DNA from: Woeseiaceae bacterium
Lineage (GTDB): Bacteria; Pseudomonadota; Gammaproteobacteria; Steroidobacterales; Woeseiaceae
Direction: 5' to 3'
Assembly (NCBI GenBank): GCA_028822065.1
Contig: JAPKEL010000014.1
Coordinates: forward strand, 1-38,978
DNA length: 38,978 bases
Shown: positions 8,390-17,252 of the stretch, piece after piece
Layout: every line of letters starts with the position of its first letter
Position numbering within the stretch: position 1 is the first letter of the stretch
Notes under the pieces: model-generated
What the model was told of the DNA's origin: nothing
Database searches by the model: none
The model's input: the letters and a program-made list of their open reading frames with translations, nothing else
Made by a program: the position numbers and the translations under genes

Positions 8390-9172
8390 TTAAATACTTC
8401 GACCGCCATCTATCGCGATAATTTGTCCGGTTATATAGTTGGCTTGATACAAAAGGAATAAAACACAATCAGCAACATCTTGTGGAGATCCTGTTCGATT
8501 AAGAGGAATTTGCTCAAGGATACTCTTTTTAGCACCTTCACTGACGCCATCCTCAGGCCATAGTATGGCACCTGGTGAGATTCCATTAACTCTGATCTCT
8601 GGAGCTAAATCTTTTGCCAGTGAACGAGTCAGCATTTTTAGCCCAGCTTTAGCTGAGCTATATGCAGGATGATTTTTCAAGGGGCTTCTAGTATGAACAT
8701 CAATTAAATTAATCACTGATCCTTGCGCTTTTTTTAATGCTTTCGATGCTGCTTGAGTAATGAATAAGGGTCCTTTTAAATTAGTTCCAATAAGATCGTT
8801 CCAGTGAGCTTCTGTGATCGTTCCAATAGGTGTTGGGTAGAAACTGGAGGCATTATTTACGAGGAGGTCCATACCGCCACTCCAGTTAATGAAATCCTCA
8901 ACTAAATTTTCTGCTTGGTTTGTGAGGGTAATATCTGCAGGAAAAATTGAGGCTGAGTGCGGTCTTAGCTCATTTAGTTCGGCGCACAATGAAGCGGCTT
9001 CAGATTTCGATGAATTATAATGAATACCTACATCCACACCAGAGGCATGCAGGTTCTTAACAATGACTGCACCTATCCTTCTCGATGATCCTGTTATAAG
9101 AGCGAACATCTTTTTGTTTTGGTTATTTGGTTGCATATAATTTTGATAGCTTTTGTTATATTGATAAGACAT
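8390..9172 (-). CDS. Pteridine-reductase-type SDR, FolM-like
   Basis: This is a short-chain dehydrogenase with the cofactor motif TGSSRRIG, whose Arg is typical of pteridine reductases and favours NADPH. The catalytic Ser of ordinary SDRs is replaced: 'NLIDVHTRSP' supplies Asp, 13 residues before Tyr of YSSAK. That is the Asp-Tyr-Lys arrangement of PTR1, and the end 'AIDGGRSI' also fits. The likely reaction is reduction of dihydrobiopterin, dihydromonapterin or dihydrofolate, and the position beside folB-folK supports pterin metabolism. The start is uncertain: the first 21 residues before 'MFALITGSS' are Asn/Gln/Tyr-rich and unlike the family, so translation may begin at 9109 or 9136. A general SDR cannot be fully excluded. 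Confidence 0.82.
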   Translation of the reverse strand: MSYQYNKSYQNYMQPNNQNKKMFALITGSSRRIGAVIVKNLHASGVDVGIHYNSSKSEAASLCAELNELRPHSASIFPADITLTNQAENLVEDFINWSGGMDLLVNNASSFYPTPIGTITEAHWNDLIGTNLKGPLFITQAASKALKKAQGSVINLIDVHTRSPLKNHPAYSSAKAGLKMLTRSLAKDLAPEIRVNGISPGAILWPEDGVSEGAKKSILEQIPLNRTGSPQDVADCVLFLLYQANYITGQIIAIDGGRSI

Positions 9173-9220
9173 AAATGATAATAAATCAGTAAAATAAAAG
9201 ACATCAATTTATTAAAAAAT

Positions 9221-10417
9221 ATGAAAATGAAGTTAGAAGTTCTTAATCCTATTGGTTTGCCAAAGCCAGATAATAAATATTTAACACAAACTATCTGTGT
9301 TTCAAATTTTATTGAGGAGAAAATTAAGGAGGCCGGAGGTAAAATTTCATTTAGAGATTTCATGCAGCATGCTTTGTATGAAAAAAATTTGGGATATTAT
9401 TCAAGTAAAGCAGAAGTCATTGGGCCAAAGGGAGATTTTATTACCGCCCCTGAATATGGTGAAATTTTTGCTAACTCATTGGCAAAGCAATGCGCAGTTA
9501 TTATCGAGCAAATAAAAGGAGCAGTAGTTTTAGAATATGGAGCAGGAACAGGGGCTCTAGCGGTAGATATTTTAAAAAAATTAAGTGAAATGAATCGCTT
9601 ACCTGAGCATTACTTTATACTAGATATTTCAGTTAATTTGATTGAATGTCAGAAAAAAAGACTGAAAGAAGAAGTTCCTGAGTTGGTATCAATCGTGTCT
9701 TGGGTATCGTCAGTACCAGAAGATTTCTCCGGTATTGTTATTGCTAATGAGGTTGCAGATGCATTTCCTTTTGAAAGATTCGTAAGGACTGATAGAGAGG
9801 TGCTTCAAGTTTGTGTTTTAAGGGGTAAGGAAAGTTTTGAGTACGACTTAATACCTGCTGAAAGAAAATTATGTGATTATATTCATGCATTAGAAGAAAA
9901 ATTGGATCGTAAATTAAAAAATAATTATTTATCAGAAGTTTCGTTTGAGGCGCAAAACTGGATTAAAGATATTGCTTGTAAAATAAAAACAGGAGTATTT
10001 TTGATGCTAGATTATGGCGTTTGCAGGAATGAATATTACGCCTCTCATAGGAACCAAGGGTGGACAAGATGTCACTTTATGCATCACGCGCATAATGAAC
10101 CTCTAATTTACCCAGGCATTCAAGACATAACAACTTGGGTCGATTTTTCTATTTTATCAGAGGTAGCTATTGATAATGATATGAAAGTAGATGGTTTTTT
10201 AAATCAGTCTCAATTTATAATTAACAGCGGTATTGAGGAAGATTTTCAGAATTTTGAGCAATTAGATGCAAAAGCTCAGATAGAGTTGTCACGGGAAATC
10301 AAATTGTTAACTTTACCAGATCAAATGGGTGAAAATTTTAAATGCCTTGGATTATCAAAAAATCTTATTTCAAATAATAATATATTTGAAACAGGGGATC
10401 GTTCGTATGTTTTGTGA
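9221..10417 (+). CDS. MidA/NDUFAF7-type SAM-dependent methyltransferase
   Basis: The protein has 398 aa. The opening 'ISFRDFMQHALYEKNLGYYS' with 'GPKGDFITAPEYGEIFA' is the hallmark of the DUF185/MidA family, and 'VLEYGAGTGALAVDIL' is the SAM-binding glycine motif. 'GIVIANEVADAFPFERF' follows; the family usually reads NE(L/V)LDAxP. The mitochondrial member NDUFAF7 methylates an Arg of a complex I subunit; the bacterial substrate is not firmly known. It is divergent from the SDR gene (48-bp gap) and 27 bp upstream of uppP. The first 20 residues before the core are not conserved, so the true start could be slightly downstream. Confidence 0.9.
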   Translation: MKMKLEVLNPIGLPKPDNKYLTQTICVSNFIEEKIKEAGGKISFRDFMQHALYEKNLGYYSSKAEVIGPKGDFITAPEYGEIFANSLAKQCAVIIEQIKGAVVLEYGAGTGALAVDILKKLSEMNRLPEHYFILDISVNLIECQKKRLKEEVPELVSIVSWVSSVPEDFSGIVIANEVADAFPFERFVRTDREVLQVCVLRGKESFEYDLIPAERKLCDYIHALEEKLDRKLKNNYLSEVSFEAQNWIKDIACKIKTGVFLMLDYGVCRNEYYASHRNQGWTRCHFMHHAHNEPLIYPGIQDITTWVDFSILSEVAIDNDMKVDGFLNQSQFIINSGIEEDFQNFEQLDAKAQIELSREIKLLTLPDQMGENFKCLGLSKNLISNNNIFETGDRSYVL

Positions 10418-10444
10418 TCATGACGTTATAAGACAACTTTGTCC

Positions 10445-11242
10445 ATGACTTCCATGCAAATAATTGTACTTGCAGTGGTGCAAGGGCTGACTGAATTTTT
10501 GCCGGTTTCAAGTTCTGGGCACCTTGTTTTAGTGCCAAAATTTCTTGGTTGGCAAGATCAAGGAATAATATTTGATATTTCCGTTCACCTAGGATCACTT
10601 GCGGCTGTTTGCATCTACTTTAGAGGTGATTTAATAGAATTACTAAAGGGTGTTCCAGATCTGTTGTTTTTTAGGCCTAGAGGCAAAAGTTCAAATTTAC
10701 TTTTTTTGTTAATACTAAGCACCATACCAGCGGCATTAATAGGCTTTATTAGCTCTGATTGGATTGAAAGGTATTTGAGGAACCCACTCATAATAGCTGT
10801 AACTTTAGCTTTTTATGGGGCGCTGATGTGGGTTGCCGATAAAAAAGGTAGCAAGAAAATAGCTATTCAAAATATTGGTTATTTGCAGGCTATTATTATT
10901 GGTTTTGCACAGGTACTGGCATTGATTCCTGGTACTTCTAGGTCAGGAATAACGATGACGGCAGGCTTATTCCTTGGCATGAAGAGAATAGATGCCGCAA
11001 AATTCTCTTTCTTGATGTCTATTCCAGTTATCATGCTTGCTGCTGGTTACAAAGTGTTGATTATATTTTTAAATAATATAGATGTGGCATGGAATGAATT
11101 ATTTTTTGGTATGGTTATTTCACTTATTATTGCTTATTTAAGCATCGGCTTTTTCATGAAAGTTTTACAAAAAATTGGTTTGATGCCCTTTGCTGTATAT
11201 AGAATTTTGCTTTCTATTTTAATTATTTGGGTGTTTTTTTAA
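10445..11242 (+). CDS. uppP: Undecaprenyl-diphosphatase
   Basis: UppP/BacA is an integral membrane phosphatase that recycles undecaprenyl pyrophosphate, the lipid carrier for peptidoglycan and O-antigen units. The signatures are 'QGLTEFLPVSSSGHLVLV' near the N-terminus (Glu-rich catalytic motif) and 'ALIPGTSRSGITMTAG' in the middle, with about seven or eight hydrophobic segments. From the ATG at 10445 it is 265 aa; the frame also opens with TTG at 10439. Its last 20 bases overlap the end of the convergent cca gene. uppP and cca are also neighbours in E. coli. Confidence 0.95.
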   Translation: MTSMQIIVLAVVQGLTEFLPVSSSGHLVLVPKFLGWQDQGIIFDISVHLGSLAAVCIYFRGDLIELLKGVPDLLFFRPRGKSSNLLFLLILSTIPAALIGFISSDWIERYLRNPLIIAVTLAFYGALMWVADKKGSKKIAIQNIGYLQAIIIGFAQVLALIPGTSRSGITMTAGLFLGMKRIDAAKFSFLMSIPVIMLAAGYKVLIIFLNNIDVAWNELFFGMVISLIIAYLSIGFFMKVLQKIGLMPFAVYRILLSILIIWVFF

Positions 11243-12407
11243 TTATTTCTATCTTGCTTTGATGTATTAATTTTTTTATTTTTTCCCCATTTGATTCTTT
11301 CCCGACGATGTTTTTAATCGGAAGCGCATTAAATGAGTCGATTATTGTATTTATAAGTAAGTTTTTTATTTTTTGATCCTGTGGTGAACTTTTATCATTT
11401 CTTTCGATAATCTCAAATACCATTAAGAGTTTTTTAAAGCGCTCTTTACGACGAAATGCATCTGTTTTATCAAGAAATGAAAGAATTTTTTCTGCATCTA
11501 TATGACGTATATTTTTGTAATCTTTGTAATAGATTATTAGTTCAGCTAATTGTGAATATGTATTCGGTATTGGTAGTCTTTTTGTTAGATTCTGGATGAC
11601 ATTATAATGTTTTTTCTGGGTATAGTTTGTGCTACATAAATCATGATCAGTAAATAACATAACAACAAAATGCACTTCGGCTTGATTTGTAATTTCGACC
11701 GATAGCTCCAGAGCATCAAGATTGATTTCTGATTCATGTGGATTTTTTTGTGCATTACTGCTGTCTTTTGTTTTGGTGAACTCTGGATAGATACGTGACA
11801 ATGCATTACATTGCTTTAGAACTCGGAAATAGATATGCGGATTAGGGTTATTTAACACCTCTTCTGTTTCTTTCCACACACGATCTGGTGCTAATTCATC
11901 AATCTCATTATTGTTTACCATGGATTCCATGAAAACCATGGTTTTTTCGGCTACTTTGAATCCATGTTGATGGTATCTTGCAGCAAATTTTGCCGTTCTT
12001 AGTACTCTAACTGGGTCCTCATTAAATGCTTCGGAAACATGTTTGAGAATTCTATTTTTGATGTCTGATAAACCGTTATATGGATCAATTATTAATCCAT
12101 TTGCATCTTTTGCCATAGCATTAATCGTTAAATCTCTTCGTTTTAAATCTTCTTCTAGAGTGATATTTTTTGACGTATTGAATTTAAATCCATGATAACC
12201 AGGATGAGTTTTTTGTTCTGTTCTTGCGAGTGCATATTCTTCTTTAGTTCTGGGATGCAGGAAGATTGGAAAGTTCTTACCAACAGACTTAAATCCCTTG
12301 GTGACGAGTTCGGACGCAGATGAACCTACGATACACCAATCCCTTTCGTTTATTGGCAGGCCTAGTTGCTCATCTCTTACGGCGCCACCTACTAGATATA
12401 TTTCCAT
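11223..12407 (-). CDS. cca: CCA-adding tRNA nucleotidyltransferase with degenerate HD region
   Basis: This class II tRNA nucleotidyltransferase repairs or adds the 3' CCA end. The N-terminal head has 'MEIYLVGGAVRDEQLGLPINERDW' (the Asp-bearing catalytic strand; E. coli also has ERDW), 'LEEDLKRRDLTINAMA', 'DPYNG' and 'RVLRTAKFAARY'. At 394 aa it is a little shorter than the E. coli enzyme with its HD phosphohydrolase domain. The matching C-terminal region aligns (e.g. 'RLPIPNTYSQLAELI'), but the expected HDLGKG reads LFTDHDLCS and the later HD position reads YKDYKN. Phosphohydrolase activity is therefore doubtful. It starts 7 bp after the upstream protease gene and overlaps uppP at its 3' end. 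Confidence 0.94.
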   Translation of the reverse strand: MEIYLVGGAVRDEQLGLPINERDWCIVGSSASELVTKGFKSVGKNFPIFLHPRTKEEYALARTEQKTHPGYHGFKFNTSKNITLEEDLKRRDLTINAMAKDANGLIIDPYNGLSDIKNRILKHVSEAFNEDPVRVLRTAKFAARYHQHGFKVAEKTMVFMESMVNNNEIDELAPDRVWKETEEVLNNPNPHIYFRVLKQCNALSRIYPEFTKTKDSSNAQKNPHESEINLDALELSVEITNQAEVHFVVMLFTDHDLCSTNYTQKKHYNVIQNLTKRLPIPNTYSQLAELIIYYKDYKNIRHIDAEKILSFLDKTDAFRRKERFKKLLMVFEIIERNDKSSPQDQKIKNLLINTIIDSFNALPIKNIVGKESNGEKIKKLIHQSKIEIIKKTPK

Positions 12408-12414
12408 TGGTGAA

Positions 12415-13752
12415 TTATTGAATTCTAAGAATTAATGTTCGATTATCTCTTTCGAACATTAAATAAAGAATACTATTTTGTTCTGCAATTTTTTTGAGTT
12501 GCTGGATGTTTTCTACTTTCAATCTATTCACTGCAATGATTATATCTCCCTGTCGAAGACCTCTTTGTGCTGCTGCTGAATCGGGTTCAATTTCAGTTAT
12601 TTCGATTCCAGGTTTATTTAATGATGAGGAAAATTGCGCCCCATTTAAGCCAGGATGAATGTCTGAACCTAGCTGTTTATTGATTATTTGTTGACCAAGT
12701 GTTGCTTCTGCTTTTAGTGTATCTGAACCCCTTATGAATTCGATGATGACAGTTTCACCAGAGCCTTTAAGACCAATTGCATTGGCTAGTTCGCGACTAC
12801 TTGCTATTTTTTCATTATCCACTTTGACGATAATGTCATCTACTTTTAATTCAGCTTTTTCTGCCGCCGAGCCAGGCTCTATACCAGAAATTAATGCTCC
12901 ACTTTCCGTATTTACACCTAGGATTTCAGCGCTTTCTTTATCGATTGTTTGAATGGATACACCTAGCAAACCCCTTCTAACTTCACCAAAATCTAATATT
13001 TGGCTCATTATTGATTGTGCAATCTCTGAGGGCACTGCAAAACCAATTCCGACATTTCCTCCAGATCGACTGATAATGGCTGAGTTGATACCAACTAGTT
13101 CCCCTTTCATATTGACAAGGGCACCACCTGAGTTACCTGGATTGATTGAGGCATCTGTTTGTATAAAATCTTCATAACCACTCGTGCTTATACCGGTTCT
13201 ACCGAGTGCGCTCACAATACCTGATGTGACAGTATTTCCCAGGCCAAATGGATTACCAATTGCAATCACAAAGTCACCCACTTCAACATTATCTGAGTCA
13301 CCTATAGTGATATCCGTGAGATCATCCGCTTCTACTTTAAGTAGAGCAATATCCGTCGCTGGATCTGAGCCAATAATTTTCGCATCCAATGTTGTTTTAT
13401 TGAGTAGTGATATTTGTATTTTATCAGCACCTGAGACTACATGATGATTAGTCAATATATAGCCATTATCTGCATCTACAATCACACCAGAGCCAGCGCT
13501 TTGAACTTCTCTTTGGTTGTTTGGTGTATTTGGCGTTCCGAAAAAACGCTTGAACATTTCATCATCATAGGGTGAGCGAGTTTGAATGGTTTGACTTACC
13601 CTAATATTGACAACTGCAGGGGCTACTTTTTTAACTAAAGGTGCGAGACTGGTAATTATCTCCCCTGCATCATTTTTTGGAAGAGCCGCAAAACTTAATG
13701 TTGTAATTAGACACAAAATTAAAGTTTGTGTAATTTTATTACGAATGCGCAT
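12415..13752 (-). CDS. Periplasmic serine protease of the DegP/DegQ/MucD (HtrA) family
   Basis: This is a 445-aa protein-quality-control protease of the periplasm. A Sec signal peptide (basic start, hydrophobic core, cut near SFA/ALP, residue 22) is followed by a trypsin-like domain with the triad His104 (TNHHVVS), Asp134 (ATDIALLK) and Ser208 (GNSGG). Two PDZ domains lie at about 255-350 and 365-440; the first carries the GIEPGSAAEKAELKVDDII motif and the second EPDSAAAQRGLRQGDIII. The length and two PDZ modules fit DegQ or MucD; I cannot choose between them. cca follows 7 bp downstream, so they are probably co-transcribed from the long intergenic region above. Confidence 0.94.
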   Translation of the reverse strand: MRIRNKITQTLILCLITTLSFAALPKNDAGEIITSLAPLVKKVAPAVVNIRVSQTIQTRSPYDDEMFKRFFGTPNTPNNQREVQSAGSGVIVDADNGYILTNHHVVSGADKIQISLLNKTTLDAKIIGSDPATDIALLKVEADDLTDITIGDSDNVEVGDFVIAIGNPFGLGNTVTSGIVSALGRTGISTSGYEDFIQTDASINPGNSGGALVNMKGELVGINSAIISRSGGNVGIGFAVPSEIAQSIMSQILDFGEVRRGLLGVSIQTIDKESAEILGVNTESGALISGIEPGSAAEKAELKVDDIIVKVDNEKIASSRELANAIGLKGSGETVIIEFIRGSDTLKAEATLGQQIINKQLGSDIHPGLNGAQFSSSLNKPGIEITEIEPDSAAAQRGLRQGDIIIAVNRLKVENIQQLKKIAEQNSILYLMFERDNRTLILRIQ

Positions 13753-14243
13753 CTTTGATTCCTTGTATTATGTGATTGCTTTGCTGTATTAAATATATAT
13801 TAAATTTACATAAAAATAATTAATGTTTTTTACATTTCATTAAATTTTTGGATTCCGATCATTTGACATGTGTCCTTTTTTTTGAAATTCAAGAGTGGCT
13901 GTAGTTTCATGTGTTTCCATCATAAATTACAATAATTTAGCCATTTTTATAGTTTTTTTGACCACTATATATTGATTATTGAATTTTTTTTTTAAATTTA
14001 TGAAATAAAAATTTTACTATAAAATTTAATAACTTATTTTTTTATAAATTTATAAGTCATTGTTTTAAATACATATTTTAATAAATAGAATTTACTAAAA
14101 TATCACTTAACATGGTTGCTTTGGAAGAAAAGTTGGGTTAAGTTACACACAACATGTTGTGTTTTGTATTCATGCAATAAAAATACATAAATTGTTACTG
14201 GTAAATTTATATTTGTCGCTTAATTTAAGGATATCTAATCGAT
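13753..14243. other. Long, very A+T-rich intergenic region
   Basis: This 491-bp gap between the HtrA-type gene and nrdJ is far longer than others in the window and very rich in A+T. It must hold both divergent promoters. I see no convincing ORF, no cobalamin riboswitch box (GCCACTG) on the nrdJ side and no tRNA. It contains a 14-bp A/T palindrome at 14042-14055, which may be chance in such DNA, and the 16-bp palindrome listed separately. An unrecognised small RNA cannot be excluded. Confidence 0.6.
14147..14162 (+). promoter_or_regulatory. NrdR-box-like palindrome upstream of nrdJ
   Basis: ACACAACATGTTGTGT is a perfect 16-bp palindrome 81 bp before the nrdJ start. Its length and outer ACAC...GTGT match the known NrdR operator (consensus close to ACACWATATWTWGTGT), differing in the central bases. 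NrdR represses ribonucleotide reductase genes in many bacteria, usually through two boxes; I see no clear second copy at the usual spacing. Confidence 0.6.
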
Positions 14244-16403
14244 ATGGGATCTGCAGTAAATAACAGTATGGCTCCAACAACATCATCAATTGTGGAGCTA
14301 CAGTCAACTTCGTTTGATATTTGGAAAACTAAATATCAGTTAACCGCTAAAGATGGCTCTAAAGTAGATAAAAATATTGATGATACATATATTCGATTAG
14401 CTCGTGCGCTTTCTGATGTAGAAGCTGAACCAAATCGACAAAAATATTTTGATGAATTTTTATGGGCACTTCGAAGTGGCGCTATTCCCGCCGGAAGGAT
14501 TGTTTCTAATGCCGGTGCCGGTGAACATAAACCCGCGACCTCTACTATTAATTGTACGGTTTCAGGAACTGTGTCTGACTCTATGGATAATATTTTAGAT
14601 AAAGTCCATGAAGCAGGTTTGACCTTGAAAGCAGGTTGCGGTATTGGTTATGAATTCTCAACTCTTCGCCCTAAAGGGGCATATGTATCTGGCGCTGGTG
14701 CCTACACGTCGGGACCACTATCCTTCATGGATATATATGACAAAATGTGTTTTACCGTTTCATCGGCCGGTGGAAGACGTGGTGCTCAGATGGGTACTTT
14801 TGATATAAGTCATCCAGATATTGTTGAATTTATTCGTGCTAAGCGTGAAGACGGTAGATTAAGACAATTTAATCTCTCTTTATTGATAACTGAAGAATTT
14901 ATGGAGGCAGTTAAGAATAATGAAGATTGGAGTCTTGCTTTTCCAATCACTCAAAAAGAGTTAGATGAGGACGGTCTAGATATTAATGATGACTCGTTAT
15001 TTGTTTGGCGTGAATGGCCAGAACTGAATAAGTATATTGTTAACACTGAAGGGCTTGTGGCTTGTAAAATATATAAGAATATGCCGGCCCATCGAGTTTG
15101 GGACATTATCATGTCATCAACTTATGATTTTGCAGAACCAGGATTTGTACTTATTGATAAAGTTAACCAAATGAATAATAACTGGTTTGATGAAAACATA
15201 AGGGCAACAAATCCTTGTGGTGAACAACCATTACCCCCATATGGTTCTTGTCTTCTTGGCTCTGTCAACCTAACAAAATTTATAATTAACCCTTTTACAG
15301 ATGAAGCGAAATTTGACTGGGAAGAATTCAAGAAAGTGGTGAAATTATTTACCAGAATGCTTGATAACGTAGTAGAGATAAATGGATTGCCACTTTCTAA
15401 GCAACGCGATGAGATTAATCGTAAGCGTCGGCATGGTATGGGCTTTCTTGGTTTAGGCTCGACAATCACAATGTTGTGTATGAAATATGGAGATTCGGAT
15501 TCTGTTGATTTTACGAAAGAGGTCTCAAAACAGTTAGCTATAGCAGGATGGGAAGCTTCTTTGGAGTTATCGCAAGAAAAAGGCCCAGCACCAATAATGA
15601 ATGAAGATTTTGTGGTTACGCAAGAGATGCTCTCCAAGCGACCTGAGATGGTGAGTGATGGGTATAAAATAGATGATAAAATTAAAGGTCGTATTCTACA
15701 TAGCCGTTACAGTCACTATATGAAACGAGTTGCAGAAGTAGAGCCGGAACTCGTGGAAAAGCTAGCAGATGTTGGATCACGCTTTACTCACCATAGTTCT
15801 ATTGCACCTACAGGAACTATCGCACTGTCTCTGGCTAATAATGCGAGTAATGGAATTGAACCAAGTTTTGCGCACCATTATTTTCGTAATGTGATCCGAG
15901 AGGGCAAAAAGACAAAAGAAAAAGTTGATGTTTTTTCGTTTGAGTTATTGGCTTATAGAGAGCTTGTTAATAAAGATGCCATGCCATTTCTGGATGACAA
16001 AAATGACAAAAATAAACTCCCTGATTATTTCCTAACTGCCGATAATATCACTCCAAAAGAGCATGTTGATATACAGGCAGCAGCCCAGTATTGGATTGAT
16101 TCATCCATATCAAAAACAGCAAATGTCCCCACGGATTATCCGTATGAAGATTTTAAGGATATCTACTTATATGCCTATGAGCAGGGCTTAAAAGGCTGTA
16201 CAACGTTTCGTTTTAATCCTGAGGCTTTTCAAGGTGTTCTAGTGAAAGAAGAAGATTTAAAAAATACGTCATATATCTTCAATTTAGAGGATGGAAGTGA
16301 GATCGAGCTCAAAGGAGATGAGGACATTGAGTATGATGGAGAAATTCATTCAGCCGCAAACTTATTTGATGCGTTAAAAGAAGGCTATTACGGTAAATTT
16401 TAA
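14244..16403 (+). CDS. nrdJa: Class II (adenosylcobalamin-dependent) ribonucleotide reductase, catalytic part
   Basis: This 719-aa enzyme reduces ribonucleotides to deoxyribonucleotides using a B12-generated radical, with or without oxygen. Key features are the redox Cys104 in 'TINCTVSGTVSDSMDNI', 'AGLTLKAGCGIGYEFS', 'SSAGGRRGAQMGTFDISHPDI', and the active-site finger loop NPCGE with Asn323, Cys325 and Glu327. The loop 'SSIAPTGTIALSLANNASNG' and the tail 'GLKGCTTFRFNP' follow. It lacks the C-terminal TSCPD/Cys module, which is a separate gene 57 bp downstream. This split resembles nrdJa-nrdJb of Pseudomonas aeruginosa. The start is taken as the first ATG with AAGGA about 12 nt upstream; Met9 is an alternative. 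The NrdR-like box upstream fits repression. Confidence 0.95.
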   Translation: MGSAVNNSMAPTTSSIVELQSTSFDIWKTKYQLTAKDGSKVDKNIDDTYIRLARALSDVEAEPNRQKYFDEFLWALRSGAIPAGRIVSNAGAGEHKPATSTINCTVSGTVSDSMDNILDKVHEAGLTLKAGCGIGYEFSTLRPKGAYVSGAGAYTSGPLSFMDIYDKMCFTVSSAGGRRGAQMGTFDISHPDIVEFIRAKREDGRLRQFNLSLLITEEFMEAVKNNEDWSLAFPITQKELDEDGLDINDDSLFVWREWPELNKYIVNTEGLVACKIYKNMPAHRVWDIIMSSTYDFAEPGFVLIDKVNQMNNNWFDENIRATNPCGEQPLPPYGSCLLGSVNLTKFIINPFTDEAKFDWEEFKKVVKLFTRMLDNVVEINGLPLSKQRDEINRKRRHGMGFLGLGSTITMLCMKYGDSDSVDFTKEVSKQLAIAGWEASLELSQEKGPAPIMNEDFVVTQEMLSKRPEMVSDGYKIDDKIKGRILHSRYSHYMKRVAEVEPELVEKLADVGSRFTHHSSIAPTGTIALSLANNASNGIEPSFAHHYFRNVIREGKKTKEKVDVFSFELLAYRELVNKDAMPFLDDKNDKNKLPDYFLTADNITPKEHVDIQAAAQYWIDSSISKTANVPTDYPYEDFKDIYLYAYEQGLKGCTTFRFNPEAFQGVLVKEEDLKNTSYIFNLEDGSEIELKGDEDIEYDGEIHSAANLFDALKEGYYGKF

Positions 16404-16460
16404 TTTCGATTTGTGAAGTAATGGTTGTCATGCATTTTATAAAAGGAAAAAGATAGATAA

Positions 16461-17168
16461 ATGAAGAAAATTGATAAAAAAATTATTGGTTATTCGGTCA
16501 AAGATATTTCGAAAAATGATAAGACCGATTCAAAAAAAGTAGAGAGCTCAGATTCATCGAATGAGAGTGCTGATGTGATTCGTATGCATGAAAAGCTTGA
16601 GCGACCAGAGATGTTGATAGGCTCTACTTATAAAGTAAAAACTCCAATTTCTGATCACGCAATGTACGTGACAATTAACGATATAGTTCTTAATCAAGGT
16701 ACTAAGCATGAAAAAAGAAGACCTTTTGAGATTTTTATAAACTCAAAAAACCTAGATCATTATCAATGGATTGTTGCACTTACAAGAATTATTTCAGCTG
16801 TATTTAGGAAGGGCGGGGATGTTACATTCTTGGTCGATGAGCTGAAGGCGGTGTTTGATCCAAGAGGCGGCTATTGGCAGACGGGCGGAAAGTATATGCC
16901 TTCTATTATTGCTGAACTAGGATATATAGTTGAAAAGCATTTAATCTCAATTGGGTTGCTCAAGAAAATGGAACTTGATGATCACCAAAAAGAATTGATT
17001 AAACAAAAGCGTGAAGAATTTGAGAATTCAAAGAAGCAACAAGACGCATTTTCTCAAACTGAGTATCCTGAAGGCGCTCAATTATGTGTTAAATGTAATG
17101 ATACGGCTGTTATAATGATGGATGGATGTATGACCTGTCTTGCCTGTGGCGACTCTAAGTGCGGGTAG
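16461..17168 (+). CDS. nrdJb: Class II ribonucleotide reductase, TSCPD/C-terminal part
   Basis: This 235-aa protein corresponds to the C-terminal section of single-chain NrdJ enzymes. After a polar, Lys/Ser-rich N-terminus (about residues 1-45), the TSCPD-type domain spans 50-175 ('MYVTINDIVL', 'FEIFINSKNLDHYQWIVALTRIISAVFRKG'). Residues 176-205 form a charged helix. The tail carries six cysteines (209, 212, 223, 226, 229, 234) as CxxC...CxxCxxC...C. In NrdJ such terminal cysteines shuttle electrons from thioredoxin to the active site, and some may bind zinc. Order and spacing after nrdJa support one operon and one complex. Confidence 0.9.
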   Translation: MKKIDKKIIGYSVKDISKNDKTDSKKVESSDSSNESADVIRMHEKLERPEMLIGSTYKVKTPISDHAMYVTINDIVLNQGTKHEKRRPFEIFINSKNLDHYQWIVALTRIISAVFRKGGDVTFLVDELKAVFDPRGGYWQTGGKYMPSIIAELGYIVEKHLISIGLLKKMELDDHQKELIKQKREEFENSKKQQDAFSQTEYPEGAQLCVKCNDTAVIMMDGCMTCLACGDSKCG

Positions 17169-17252
17169 TATTTCTTGGTTACTCAGATTTTCGATATAAG
17201 ACCTCTTGAACTGATTTGCACGATTTTTTCGTTTTGTTAATAATCTGTTGTG

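Noticed and set aside
14042-14055. 14-bp palindrome of A and T only
   Set aside because: In DNA with this composition such palindromes are expected by chance, and it has no clear position relative to a promoter.
13753-14243. Adenosylcobalamin riboswitch before nrdJ
   Set aside because: A B12-dependent enzyme makes this worth checking, but I see no GCCACTG box or matching stems.
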